A stretch of 64,000 nt of DNA from Teratosphaeria epicoccoides (Eukaryota; Ascomycota; Dothideomycetes; Mycosphaerellales; Teratosphaeriaceae). Below are positions 1-11,564 of this stretch, one piece after another. Each line of letters starts with the position of its first letter. The first letter of the stretch is position 1. The stretch lies in assembly GCA_021401465.1 (NCBI GenBank), contig JADDMT010000068.1:105757-169756 (forward strand), written 5' to 3'. Below the pieces are notes generated by a model, which was not told where the DNA came from, did not search any database, and saw nothing but the letters and a program-made list of their open reading frames with translations. The position numbers were made by a program, and so were the translations under genes.

Positions 1-734
1 TTGATAACCTTCTTGTAGATCATCCGCGTTTCGAAGTCATCGTTAATAGAGGCAAGGGCCCCGAGTTGCTAACGCTAACAGCTAGTCGGATATTTCTCGA
101 CGCTAATGTTAGCCTAGCGGAGAAAGTTAGCATTTATACTTAGAGGGTACCTGTACTATATGCGTACTATAGCGAAGGTCTCGACCCTAACAGTTAGCAC
201 CTTTAAGATCTTCTAGACTAAGTCTGCGATTAGACCTAGACAAACGTTTTCGCCTATTAGCAGAGAGTCGAAGCGAACGCCGCCATGAGAATGGTTAGTA
301 GTCGCAGTAAAGCACGAGAGGGCGCCAAGCAGGTAGGCGAGTACCTTGCGGTACTTAGCCTGTAGCCTGTTTATAGTTAGAGTGCCTTCGGCAATCCCCT
401 CGTCACGCGTACTCTAGAAGTCATCGATGTTACGGCAGAGCTAGTTGTACTCGCCGTATACCTCTTTAGGGAGGTCTTGGCATTTTTGATGCTTGCTATT
501 ATAGTTGACATAATTGCGGTAGACACTGCCCTTATTAAACCTGCTGACGCAGATCTTGGCTACGCTTCAGTTAGTACAAGTCACGCATACCTCGCGGGTA
601 GGGGACGCCTTACTAACACGCAGAGGAGAGATGTGTGTAGCTTGGCTACTAAGGTTGTCAAGGCATTGTCAACACGAGCGACAATCGCGGGCAGAGCAAG
701 TAGCGTCGAACTTAGTCTGTAGCACATGAGCCAT
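1..734 (-). pseudogene. A0 antisense accessory gene, N-terminal part
   Basis: This is the minus-strand reading frame that begins ATG-GCT-CAT at 734 and runs off the left window edge. It is homologous to the 498-codon antisense frame of A1, A2 and A4. The visible part covers the Cys-rich N terminus, with CX2C-type pairs in the first 110 residues, and the middle region. RIP-type stops interrupt it. The function is unknown. It lies between pol and the 3' LTR, opposite in direction to gag-pol, with its own TATA box upstream at 888-897. The many plus-strand frames here are its shadows. Confidence 0.7.
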
Positions 735-1532
735 TATAGCTAAGACAGGTTAATTGATCTTGATTGATTGATTAAAGAAGAAGGAGCTCTAGTATAGACC
801 CGCAGACATAGCGAGGCGCAAGCTAAGCGAAGTAGGAGCGGAGGTTAATGTTAGTGTCTTAGAACAGGAAAGTTTAGGGAGCGACGAGGTTTTTATACCC
901 TCTAACAGCCCCCCTATTGCCTACCGTAACCGTTAAGCTAGTAACTCGAACTACATGCGCAGAGTACCTACCTTTAGTTGACTTACAAGGGGACCGAATG
1001 ATGTAATAACAGATAACGCGGCTGTCACGCATGTACGCTAACCGCACTCGTGCTAGCCTACTAGCATAGGAATGTGGCGAGGCCCGCGCTAGGAGCGCGA
1101 TCCTGCTGTTTCGAGTAGCGCGCGCAGAGCGTCCGCGTACTTTCCTACTACCCTGAGGTTCTGCGACATGTTCTTCACGGTCACGACTAAATAGGGACGG
1201 CCAAGCTACTTGGCGAGGCCGGCGCGCATGCTCGCCCTATAATTTCAAGGATTAACTGAAGTACGTACTCGTAGTTTCCTGATATCTCGATCTGCATGTA
1301 AAGCGAAGGTGTTACGAAGCCGCCTAACATGTAACAGATTAAAACCCGCCCGAGTTAGCAGCCTCCGCCCTGTACTCGCTACGAAGGTGTTAAGGTGTAT
1401 GCATGACACATGTTACGCAGGCTATCTACCTATTTACCCTTGCGCGGTGTAAGTGTGCTACATCCCGTACCCTATATGTTCTGCGTGCGTCACTTAGTAA
1501 GGCTAGGGACATCCTCATAGGAGGAGGGGCAG
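735..1532. other. A0 3' non-coding region: antisense leader and purine tract
   Basis: This stretch between the antisense start and the 3' LTR has no coding frame that I can support. It holds the antisense TATA box, GC-rich palindromic patches near 1080-1110 and, at 1521-1532, the purine-rich tract GAGGAGGGGCAG directly before the LTR. That tract is the likely polypurine primer for plus-strand synthesis. Confidence 0.6.
888..897 (-). promoter_or_regulatory. TATA box of the A0 antisense gene
   Basis: On the minus strand this reads TATAAAAACC, about 155-165 bp upstream of the antisense ATG at 734. The same box at the same spacing is present in A1, A2 and A4. Conservation among RIP-damaged copies and orientation toward the antisense gene suggest its own polymerase II promoter; transcription is inferred. 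Confidence 0.6.
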
Positions 1533-1892
1533 TGATACGGTTGATACTAGGGGACCATTTGAACCGCATGGGTTCTAATAGCTGCCCTTAGCATGCAGTG
1601 ACCCTGCCACATATAGCAAGGGGGTCCTTCGTACATACGTTAGCTTATATGTCGTCCGAGTAGGATCAGTTGTTAACGTAGGACGCCCCTACGTCGCTGA
1701 CCCTACAGTACCCCTACGGGGTTAGGCTTAGACATGCTTTCCCTAATTAAGGAGCGTCAGGGGTTATAAGCACCCTTAGCGCTACCTCTGTGATAAGCAG
1801 AAAGCAGCGCTGTCTTGTACCTACTAAAAGGTCGGATTACTCTGTCACACTACGAGATATTTTCATATCATATAGCACATACATCTATATCA
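1533..1892 (+). repeat. A0 3' LTR (360 bp)
   Basis: It begins TGATACGG and ends CTATATCA. It matches the other A LTRs over 360 bp (6047, 13860, 28770, 36579, 51703 and 59387). The TG...CA ends and the length were fixed from the solo copy at 51703, which is bounded by a perfect 5-bp duplication. Confidence 0.93.
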
Positions 1893-2129
1893 GATAAACA
1901 TCTCGACTTGAGATCGTTGTCCTGTGAACTCTGTAGGGCTTCCTATCTTGAAGCCGTTGTTGCTGTGTCTATTCCTAGTAGTTGAACCTGCGATGGATGC
2001 TAGAGCCATCTCGCTAAGGTAAATGGATTCGAGCTACTACGTGATTTAAGGTATAGCGGCAACTTGTTCCTGTAGTGTCGGTTGACTGTCGCTAGAACTT
2101 AAACTGATAGTTGAAGAACTACTTAACAT
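1893..2129 (-). pseudogene. B4 gag, N-terminal 79 codons
   Basis: The frame starts ATG at 2129 on the minus strand with a Ser-rich N terminus (MLSSSSTISLSSSDSQ). It continues into the conserved gag sequence also seen in B2. It has a few TAA/TAG stops and is cut by A0 at 1893. This less damaged copy was used to place the B2 gag start at 28681. Confidence 0.75.
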
Positions 2130-2188
2130 AGGCGTATGTCAAGCGCTCGACGAGTCTCCTGATGCTTCCCTAGAAGTAGTGCTCAAAA

Positions 2189-2678
2189 TGTCATAAGGGT
2201 AGGTGCCGATAGCAGGAAGGTGACTAGGTGTTAGACTCGGGAGCTGTGAAGAATATCGACAATGGCAGTTGACCTTGTAACTGACTCTCCTCTAAGCAAG
2301 AGAGGATTGAATTGAGATTAAGCACGAAGCTCCTAACTGCCTGTCCTAAAGCCATCCCTATATACTAGAGAGCGACAGAGCAGCTCTGTTAGATCTGTCG
2401 ACAGACCTGACAGATCCGTGTCTGTAGATCTGTAGACTAACCCTATAGATCCAAGGGTCTGTTATCCCATGACAGATCCCTTCTTCCTTGTAAGCCTATA
2501 GATCTGTAGACTAACCCTACAGATCCGGGGATCTGTCCTTACGTGACAGATCCTTTCTTCTATGACTATGCCTATGACTCATAGTACTCCCATGACGGTA
2601 CTATGACTCATAGCACTTAGGACCTACATGATCCTGTATCCTATAGTACTCCGGACAGTACTCCTGACACTTATGACA
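2189..2678 (-). repeat. B4 5' LTR (490 bp)
   Basis: The LTR has TGTCAT...ATGACA ends. Its body has repeated palindromic modules built on AGATCTGT/ACAGATCC and CTATGAGTCATAG. It is the same length as the solo LTR at 22979-23468 and 30 bp longer than the B2 3' LTR, which lacks one CTATGAGTCATAG unit. Confidence 0.9.
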
Positions 2679-4249
2679 TATAGACACTTTAAGTATATAG
2701 TGATGCTATTTAGCTTTACTAATGTACTAGCGATGTTCTAAGCGTATATCAACTAGGCCCTAGCCGGCCTTGTTAACACCTGCTACGTAGCATATTAAGA
2801 TAATATACTAGTCTACTCTAACTCAAAAGAGGAGTATATTCGGCATCTAAGGATAGTGCTTAAACGGCTCTATAAGTTCGCTCTATATGCGAACCTAAAG
2901 AAGTGCTTATTCCTGACAGATAGGATTAAATTTCTTGGATACATCGTCTCTATAGAAGGAGTCATCATGGATGACTAAAGGGTGTCTGTAATTACAGAGT
3001 AGCTATAGCTAACTACCCTCTAAGAAGTACAGGTATTCCTAGGATTCACTAACTTCTATTGTAGATTCATACGATCCTACTCAAAGATCGTGGCTCCCCT
3101 TACGGCCCTCGCAAAGGGCGCGATTTAAGGAAAAAAGCCAGGGATAGTGCCTTAGGAGGAGGCTTAGAGCAAGGCTTTCTCTAAACTTAAAGCAGCTTTT
3201 TAAACTACGCCTATACTTTAGCACTTCGACCCTGCTATGAAGATCCGAATAGAGACTAATGCTTTAAAATTCGTAATAGCCGTAATTATATCGCAGCTCT
3301 AGTCACACGAAGGTAGTACGCGATAGTACCTAATTACCTTCTAGTTGCGGAAGATGCAGGGCGCTAAGCTTAACTATAAGACTTACGACTAAGAGCTTTT
3401 AGCTATTGTTAACAGCTTTAAGGAGTACTAACACTACCTCGAAGGCGTAGCGTACCCTATTAAGGTGCTTACTAACTATAGTAACCTTTGTGGCTTCATA
3501 GGCATGAAGCAGCTAAGTAGTTAGTAAGCAAGGTAGGCGACTTTCCTTACTAGCTTTGACTTCTTTATCTAGCATCGTTCCGGAAAGACGAATCTGGCCG
3601 ATAGTCCTTCGCGACAACTAGACTATAATACTAGGGAGCAGGGTAATTAACAGCTTCTCCCTACACTATAAACAAAGCTTGTAGTGTAGGGTAGCGATCT
3701 GTTATTAACTCCTCTTGTAGGTCGACTACAGGTCTAATAGGGCCTTATGGCCTATACTAGTGACAAACCCCCCTATCTGGCGGTTATAGCGACCGTGTCT
3801 AGCTTGATCTGTGTAGTAGTTAACTAGCTTACATGTAGTAAGTATGCAATGTCTAAAGAACCCTTTAAAGAAGTCTCGAGACTTATTTAGCAGTTACAAG
3901 AGCGAGAACTAGAGTTAATTAATAAGGGTGTAGCCCTCTAGGACACTACAGGTAGTCTGAAGTACTAGACTAAGTTAGGCGACTTATAGTACTTTAATAA
4001 TAGGCTCTACGTACCTACTAACTACATACTCTGTTCGTAGCTCCTGTGTATTCATCATGACAATGAACTTGCGGGTCATTTTAGCGTAGAGAAGACGAAC
4101 GCGCTTCTTAGATGCAAATACTAGTAGCTAACGCTAGAACAGGATGTCTCTAACTATGTCAAATCCTGCTAGACATGCCAGATTAGCAAATCTTAGCGCT
4201 ATCGCCCCTATGGCAATGCTTAGGCGCTCCTACTATTAGAGAGACTATA
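2679..4249 (+). pseudogene. A5: family A pol fragment (RT, RNase H, integrase zinc-binding part)
   Basis: This is colinear with A1 8730-10300 over exactly 1,571 bp. It starts in the RT palm, runs through RNase H and ends after the integrase N-terminal HHCC region. The YLDD catalytic box is destroyed: the last Asp reads AAT and the Leu codon is TAA (about 2785-2800). Stop density is higher than in A1 or A2, so this is a more heavily mutated copy. The left edge is the B4 insertion; the right edge at 4249 joins unrelated sequence without an LTR. Confidence 0.88.
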
Positions 4250-4492
4250 CGTCTCGAAAACCAAGGCCCTAAGTAGACTGAGTAACTTGTGTTACTTAGC
4301 TTACTTACCTACCTGTCTGACTTGGCCTGCTCGTATGTACCCCCGAGAAACTCGGCCCCTCCTAAGCTACTCGCGTCTACGACACGAGTAGCTCATAGTG
4401 CAAGAGTGCTACTAGTAAGTAACTTACTACTAGCAGTATACTAGTAGCAAGTAGCTTAGGCATGCAAGCCGAGCTACTCGAATTAAAACAAT
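4250..4492. other. Palindrome-rich spacer
   Basis: No coding frame is supportable. Short inverted repeats abound, for example CCTAAGCTACT near 4362 against AGTAGCTTAGG near 4450, with CTACTAG and CTTACTACTAG units between. It marks the edge between the A5 fragment and the unidentified locus to the right. Confidence 0.4.
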
Positions 4493-5100
4493 TTGCATGC
4501 AATAGATGTTAAAGTCATGATTTTAGTTAATACTATACATCTCGTTGTTATCGCACTATGCTCTTTTACTATTTACACTAGACCTGACGTACAACGCGAA
4601 TTAAGCAGATTTGCTAACAATAAACACATATATAGCTTAAACGTAGCTCTTACGACGCCTCTTGAATTCAAGCAAGCTGCTATATCTGACTTGCGCCTTA
4701 CGCCTGAAGACCTTAATCAGTATAGCTAGTAACAAATGCACAGCTACTACACACTATCCACATATCCTGTATCGGCCCTTACACATGAATCTTCTACTCG
4801 CCCTTATCCTCTATTCCGTTCTACTAGCTTACCTTCACTACTACCGACTTTCCTAAAGCGCTACTATTTCGCCCCTCCTGTAGCTTCTTGAAGGTCGCAT
4901 TATTAAAGACCTTGTCGCTATAGCCCTTAATCTGCTCTGACAAGGTCAAGTCCATGAATGTAGTATGCTACTATAACTGACTATCCCTTAACTCAGAGTC
5001 GTCGAGCGCATCCTCTACCTTCTCTACAACATTCGACTAGTTGCTTATAAGATCATACTAATCGAGCAGAGCGCATAGTATGCTACATCATAATCGTTAG
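4493..5100 (+). pseudogene. Degenerate ORF of unknown family
   Basis: An open stretch of 78 codons (4493-4729) has a hydrophobic N terminus (residues 8-26) and then a polar region. The same frame continues past TAG/TAA stops to about 4860, after which a neighbouring frame looks more protein-like to about 5100, suggesting a frameshift. It resembles none of the A, B or D proteins and is not repeated in the window. I do not recognise it. It could be a host-gene relic or part of an unknown element spanning 4.3-18.9 kb. Confidence 0.3.
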
Positions 5101-5127
5101 CTAATGTATACTACGTGGCTACTAAAC

Positions 5128-5168
5128 TACCGCTAGTACCTCCTATTAATATCGAAGTGCTAGCGGTA
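5128..5168. repeat. CTAGCGGTA inverted repeat
   Basis: TACCGCTAG (5128-5136) and its reverse complement CTAGCGGTA (5160-5168) flank a 23-bp loop. The same 9-mer pair recurs at 15978-16026, and single arms at 17656-17664 and (as GGCA) 17758-17766. These occur only in the unidentified locus, so they may be terminal or subterminal repeats of an unrecognised DNA transposon. Confidence 0.45.
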
Positions 5169-5235
5169 TGTTAGTAGCATAACGCTAGTATACTACTAGC
5201 ATACTTACCTAGCATTTTTTGCCTCTACCTCTAGC

Positions 5236-6046
5236 AAAGCTTGGCTCCTACTGTCGCCTTAGTCTCTGTCCTTCGCGGTCGAGCTTTATGTCCTATAGCT
5301 ATTGTCATTAACTACGCTAATGCGTAGAGTCAATAATCGCACTTACTGTGTGTTAGTAAGTCTTTGCGTTTCGCCTCTCGCTAGAGCCGCGCTAGCGTTT
5401 ATCTGTTATTAGCACGGTTTAGTTAATACATAAGTCCCCTCGCCTATACCGCTTGTCTATACTAGTCACGATTAACCGCCTACTCTGTAGCTTAGGCCTC
5501 TCGCTACTTCCGCCTCGTTAGCAATAGCTGGCCCTCACGATACGCCAAGGCTACTAACCTTTCATCTTGCGTGTGTCTAGGTCAGGGCTTATCGACTATA
5601 GTAGCTTTCACACTAGACAAGTACATGTTAGTAATCATGGCCGTAATGTTAGACGAGAAACTAACCTTGTTGTCATGACACTGTTATGTAGGGTGTCCCG
5701 CGACAATGGCTCCTCTAGTCCCTGTATCGGCTAGTCGTCACTATCATAATCGCTTGCCTTACTGCCATGGTTACTAACATTTGCCCTTCTGCCGTTATGG
5801 CCCTCGCTCCCTCTGTTAGTGTCCGCTTAAACATCCGCTACATGCTTGCGAACGCCTACTATTAATGACATTAAGGCCTGGCTTAATCGTCGTGTCAGGC
5901 TGACACTACGCTAACCTAACAATTGCGTACGACCTAGTAGAAGTTAGCACAGGCCCTCTTGATAATGTCTTCCCTGTACTATTCTTGCGTAGCGCCTTTC
6001 GCCTCCGCAAGTCCTTGTATTCCCTCTCTAAGCCTGTCATGCCGCG
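5236..6046 (-). pseudogene. Unidentified locus E, downstream part of the broken minus-strand gene
   Basis: On the minus strand, starting at the A1 insertion point, one frame stays in register with the part right of A1. It continues for about 40 codons with a basic stretch (near LERREYK-like residues), then about 60 more with sparse RIP stops before becoming unreadable. CCGCG at 6042-6046 is the left target duplication of A1. I cannot name the family; it has no RT, integrase or chromodomain motif. Confidence 0.35.
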
Positions 6047-6406
6047 TGATACGGTTGATACTAGGGGGCCATTAGAACCGCATAGGTTCTAATGCCTACC
6101 CTTGGCATGTAGTGACCTTGCTACATATAGCAAGGGGGTCCTTCGTACATACGTTAGCTCGTATGTTGTCCGAGTAGGATTAGTTGTCGACGTAGGGCGC
6201 CCCTACGTCGCTAACCCTACAGTACCCCTGCGGGGTTAGGCTCAGACATGCTTTCCCTAATTAAGGAGCGTCAGGGGTTATAAGCACCCTTAGCGCTACC
6301 TCTGCGATAAGCAGAAAGCAGCGCTGTCTTGTACCTACTAAAAGGTCAGATTACTCTGTCACACTGCGAGATATTTTCATATCATATAGTATATACATCT
6401 ATATGA
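6047..6406 (+). repeat. A1 5' LTR (360 bp)
   Basis: It starts TGATACGG; the final bases read GA instead of CA. It is followed by the leader GTTCTGCTTTCTCCCCCC. I see no clear tRNA-complementary primer-binding site directly after the LTR, so the primer for minus-strand synthesis is not identified. Confidence 0.92.
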
Positions 6407-6455
6407 GTTCTGCTTTCTCCCCCCTACTTTGCAGTCTAGCAGAGAATACTACAAT

Positions 6456-9400
6456 ATGTCTAGAGTACTACGAACTCGCAACTAACGCATAGCGAGCGCT
6501 ATCCTAAGCGCCCGCGATGGCAAAGCTAGCCTAAGTAACTAGCCTGTAGGAGTACCCGCTACAAGCGACACTACATTGAGCGACGGTTCTACTAGAGGCT
6601 AATTACGCGGCAGACTAGGTAATAGACCCCCTGCATAGGGACCGCAGCTAACCCTAACTATCGACCTAGCCCTCGTAGCCATGATTGTTAATTAGGTTGC
6701 GAACTGCCTTGCGAACTAGAGCTAGAGCCGCACCGCTCCTAGTAGCGACAACGGCAAGGACGACGAAGACATTGCTATAAGTAGTACTAATTAACTAGCG
6801 GACGAAGAAATCTAGCGAGATTTCACGCTAGGGACCCGCGAAGACAACTTACTAGAAGGCGTAGACCCTCCGCGTGTGCCCGCGAACCTGGTGCCTAAAT
6901 TCGGGGCCATAGTAGGCTAACTAGGAGGTAGTCGTAACGCACGCAACCCGAAGCCGTTTAAGGGAGACACCTTGAAGGAGGCTCGAACTTTCTTGCAGGC
7001 GTGTAAGGCAGTTTTCGTGCTTAACCTACGTAGATATTCTATAGAGGGCGAACGAGTTACCTTTAGTATAATGTAGCTCGAAGAGGATAAGGAACCTCGC
7101 AACAATTAGCATAAGCGGTATAACCTTATGCGGGTCTACGACAGAACATATACATAGGCGGACTTTCGCTAGTTCTGTGTCGACTAGGTCGAGGATCTAG
7201 GGAATCGCGCCCTTACCGTGTCTGTCAAGTATGAGAAGGCTAAGCAGGGGAAGGGACAAATAACCTCTAGCTTTGCTACCTATCTCGCTACGCTCGAGGG
7301 ACAGATACTACCCTATACTAAGACGTAATGCGTGTAGCACTTGCTTGTCAAACTTGATGACAATCTTCAGAACATAATCATGACTTTTCATGAACTTCTG
7401 ACGACTTGGCAAGACCTCGTGTCCCTTGCGACACGTATGGAAATTACCTTGAAGCGAAATGGAAAATTAGGCAGTAAGGATAATAAGCGTCTAAGCCCTA
7501 AGGACCTACCGAAGGGCCGCTATTACAAGCGCCCTAGGGGCCACGTCTAACGCAGTAGTTCATTCTAGAGGAGCAAGCCCTCCGAGCTAAAAGACGGTAG
7601 CGAGAAGCCTCTAAGTAGCTGCTATATCTGTAGAGCGAGGGACTACTAGGCGGCTCGCTATCCTGAACGAAGTAATAGGAAGAAGGTAAGCAAGGTGTCC
7701 GAAACCTCCCTAGAAGGGAGGCGAAAGAAGGACAAGCCTAAGACAACCGAATGGCTACCGCGGGTATCCAAGCTGTCTGTTACCGATAGTGTAGACTCAT
7801 GGCCTGCCTAGCGCCTATCCGGTACGGTCCGAGTTAATGGCTCGCTCGAGCTAGTAGACTATATGTTAGATGACCTTGCGGAGGTTAACGTGATACCCTA
7901 GAGGGTAATCGTACGGCTCGGTTTGAAGCCGATCCTAGGAGCCCTGCTGCCTACTATGAAGTCCTTTTAGGGCGAAGGCGTAGCGGCTCGAGGCGCGTAT
8001 AACATGCGCCTCTAACTCGCGGACTCCTTGGGAGAAGTACGCGAGACTAACGAAGTCTTCTACGCTAAAGACGTTCCTGATAAGGAGCTCCTACTTGGCA
8101 GCCCTTAGCGCTACAAGCAGGGAGTCGTTGTTAATAGAGCTACTAACAACTAGTTCTATGGCTCTATAGGCGAAGTTCCTGCAGTGCGGATACGTGACGC
8201 ACGTAGCTTCTACAAGGACATGAAGAAGGTCTAATGCGTTTATGCGGTCCGCATACAGAACGTCAAGGAGGACATTACCCTTCCGCCTAAGTTAGAGGAA
8301 TACGCCGATATTTTCGACGTAGAGGCTACGGCCTATGCCCGGGCCCTAGACGCGGAACATGCGATTAACCTTAAGGAGGGTTACAATCCTCCGCATCGAC
8401 CTCTATACCCTATGTCGGAATCGCAGCTCGAAACACTTCGAGACTATCTCTACAAGGCGCAAAGGAACGCGTGGATCCGACGAAGCGACAGCGAGGCTAG
8501 AGCGCTAGTTATGTTTGTCCTAAAGAAGGATAACACGCTCCGCCTATGCGTTAACTATAGGGGCCTTAACGCGGTAACCTAGAAGAACCGCTGCCCCCTA
8601 CTACTTATTAGCGAGACGCTTGACCGCCTTGGTCGCGCCGCCATCTTCTCGTCTATCGACTTAAAGGACGCCTACTACTAGATACTGATCTAAAAGGGCG
8701 ACAAGTAGAAGACTACATTCTAAACGTAGTACGGACACTTCAAGTATATAGTAATGCCATTTAGCTTAACTAACGTACTAGCAACGTTCTAAGCGTATAT
8801 TAACCGGGCCCTAGCCGGCCTTGTTAACACCTGCTACGTAGTATATTTAGACGATATACTAGTCTATTCCGACTCGAAGAGGGAGCATATTCGGCATCTA
8901 AGTATAGTGCTCGAACAGCTCCGCAAGTTTGCTCTGTACGCGAACCTAAAGGAGTGCTCATTCCTAACAGATAGGATTAAGTTTCTCGGATACATCGTCT
9001 CTATAGAAGGAGTCATCATGGATAACCGAAGGGTGTCTGTAATCGCGGAGTAGCTATAGCTAACTACCCTCCGAGAAGTGTAGGTGTTCCTAGGATTTAC
9101 TAACTTCTATTGCAGATTCATACGATCCTACTCGAAGATCGTGGCTCCCCTCACGGCCCTCGCAAAGGGCGCGGTTCGAGGAAAAAAGCTAGGGAAAGTA
9201 CCTTAGGAGGAGGCTTAGAGTAAGGCCTTCTCTAAACTTAAAGCAGCTTTTTAAACTACGCCTATACTTCGGCACTTCGACCCCGCTACGAAGATCTAGA
9301 TAGAGACCGATGCTTCAAAATTCGTAATAGCCGTAATTATATCGTAGCTCTAGTCGCACGAAGGTAGTACGCGATAGTACCCGATTACCTTCTAGTCGCG

Positions 9401-11499
9401 GAAGATGCAGGGCGCTAAGCTTAACTATAAGACTTACGACTAAGAGCTTTTAGCTATTGTTAACAGCTTCAAGGAGTACCGGCACTACCTTAAAGGCGTA
9501 GCGCACCCTATTAAGGTACTTACTAACTATAATAACCTTTATAGCTTTATAGGCATAAAGCAGCTAAGTAGTCGGCAAGTAAGGTAGGCGACTTTCCTTG
9601 CTAGCTTTGACTTCGTTATCTAGCATCGTTCTAGAAAGACGAATCCGGCCGATAGTCCTTCGCGACGACCGGACTACGACACTAGGGAGGAGGGTAACTA
9701 ATAGCTTCTCCTTACGCTACAAACGAAGCTTGTAGTTTAGGGTAGCGATCTGTCGTTAGCTCCTCTTATAGGTTAACTGCGGGTCTAATAGGGCCTCACA
9801 GCCTCCGCTAGTAACGAACCCTCCTATCTGGCAGTTATGGCGACTATGTCTAGCTCGATCTGCGCGGTAGTTAACTAGCTTACATATAGTAAGTATATAA
9901 TGTCTAAAGAACCCTTTAAAGAAGTCTCGAGACTTATTCAGCGGTTGCAAGAGCGAGAACCGGAGTTAATTAATGAGGGTGTAGCCCTCTAGGACACTGC
10001 AGGTAGTCCGAAGTACTAGACTAAGTCAGGCGACTTGTAGTACTTTGACAATAGGCTCTACGTACCTACTAACTACGTACTCTGCTCGCAGCTCCTCCGT
10101 ATTCATCATGACGATGAACTCGCGGGCCATTTTAGCGTAGAGAAGACGAACGCACTTCTAAGACGCAAATACTAGTAGCCTACGCTAGAACAGGATGTCT
10201 CTGACTATGTCAAATCCTGCTAGACGTGCCAGATTAGCAAATCTTAGCGCTATTGCCCCTATGGTAATGCTTAGGCGCTCCTACTACTAGAGAGACTATA
10301 GTAAGACTTAGCCATGGATTTCATTACCGATTTGCTGCTAGCAAAGTAGAAAGGCAATGTAGTTAATGCTGTCCTTGTAGTAGTCGACTAATACTCGAAG
10401 ATAAATGTCTTCATCCTATGTACGAAAAAGTGCACAAGCAGCGAGCTTGCGCGGCTACTTCGCGACAAAGTCATATAGCGCTTTAGTGTCCCCTAAAGTA
10501 TCCTATTAGATTAAGGTTCTGTCTTTACTAGTGAATACTAGCAAGAATTTGTGTTTAAGGCACGTGTTAAGTACCGCCTAAGTATAGCATTCTATCTACA
10601 GACTAATAAATAGTTAGACTAAACGTATGAACTAGACTCTTAAGTAGTACCTTCGGTGCTACTACGCTAAGAACTAGGATGCCTAGGCCGACGCAATTCC
10701 TATAGCGGAATTTGCAGTTAATAACAGCGTGCATGCTACTATGCGCATGTCGCCATTTTAGATTCTTTATGGCTTTAATCCGGAAATACACCTAGAACCG
10801 CCTTAGGACGAGTCTTCTAAGAAGAGGGTGCCAGCCGCCGCGGAATTAGCGCGGCGTATGCGCGAGGTACATTCGGTGCTAATAGAACACTAGAAAAAGG
10901 CCTCAGAATCCTAGATTAAACATAATAACGCCCGTGCTAAACCGATGTAGTACGTAGTTAGTACGAAGGTGTTACTATCGACGAAGAATCTCAAGCTAAA
11001 ACTTCTAAGCAAGAAGATGACGCCAAGGTTCGTCGGACCCTTCCGGATACGCGACGCGATAGGCTCGCAGGCGTACTAGCTATTGTTGCCATTGTCGTAT
11101 CGTGTGCATAACGTCTTCTACGTATCTCTACTCGAACTATAGGTACAGCGCGAGGGCGAAGAGCCTGCGGACCTGATGCTAGTAGCAGAAGAGAACGAAG
11201 AGTAGGAAGTCGAGGGTATTAAGGACAGTATGTAGCGTAAGGGCGTAACGTACTATCTAGTGAAGTAGAAAGGATACCTACCTAAGTACATATAATGGGT
11301 TCTAGCCGAAGACTACAAGAACACTCTAGAAGCTATTCGTGAATTCGAAGAGCGGAGGAGGCGTAAGCAGGGCTTAAGAAGGTTAATTTGTAGGAAGATA
11401 AGGGTTCTAGAGCAGAATTCTTGACATGTGTATGTAGCGCATAACGCGCGAAGTAACAACGAGAAGCAAACGCCCTACTTATACATTATTGATGCCTAA
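6456..11499 (+). pseudogene. A1 gag-pol polyprotein, RIP-inactivated
   Basis: This is the retrotransposon polyprotein for capsid, protease, reverse transcriptase, RNase H, integrase and chromodomain. It starts ATG at 6456 and stops TAA at 11497-11499; the same boundaries in A2 give one continuous 1,680-codon register. Landmarks: gag with a degenerate zinc knuckle near 7620-7670, RT with a YLDD box near 8850, integrase zinc-binding region near 10100-10240, integrase core near 10310-10660 and chromodomain near 11215-11330. A1 is 4 bp longer than A2 because of an insertion near 10600, just before the third acidic integrase motif, so it is also frameshifted. The residue of that motif reads Lys instead of Glu. 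Confidence 0.92.
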
Positions 11500-11564
11500 A
11501 GGCACACCTAGAATAAACCTAAGAAGAACAAGAGACATGCTTAGATTAGCTTCGTAGCTAATGC

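Larger units (their letters stand above)
1..1892 (+). mobile_element. A0: 3' end of family A Ty3/Gypsy chromovirus (left part outside window)
   Basis: The segment aligns with the region of full-length copy A1 from within the antisense gene through the 3' LTR (A1 about 12,350-14,219). It holds the N-terminal half of the antisense gene, that gene's promoter, a leader of about 800 bp, a purine tract and the 3' LTR. It ends at 1892 and is followed by B-family gag sequence in reverse orientation, with GATAA (1893-1897) the presumed right copy of the target duplication. A0 is therefore nested in B4. Its 5' half lies left of the window. Confidence 0.9.
1893..2678 (-). mobile_element. B4: 5' end of a minus-strand family B Gypsy element
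   Basis: Reading leftward from 2678 there is a 490-bp B LTR, a short leader and the start of gag, which A0 interrupts at 1893. The rest would lie left of the window. At 2679 the flank becomes A-family pol (A5), so B4 inserted into an older A copy; TATAG (2679-2683) would be one copy of the target duplication. Confidence 0.85.

Noticed and set aside
477..722. 81-codon plus-strand frame, also seen near 35514 and 60557
   Set aside because: It is the opposite-strand shadow of the Cys-rich part of the A antisense gene; the antisense frame has the conserved start, stop and length.
10603..10791. Minus-strand frame of 62 codons repeated near 33319 and 62815
   Set aside because: It is antisense to conserved A integrase. 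It stays open only because the sense codons restrict stops there.
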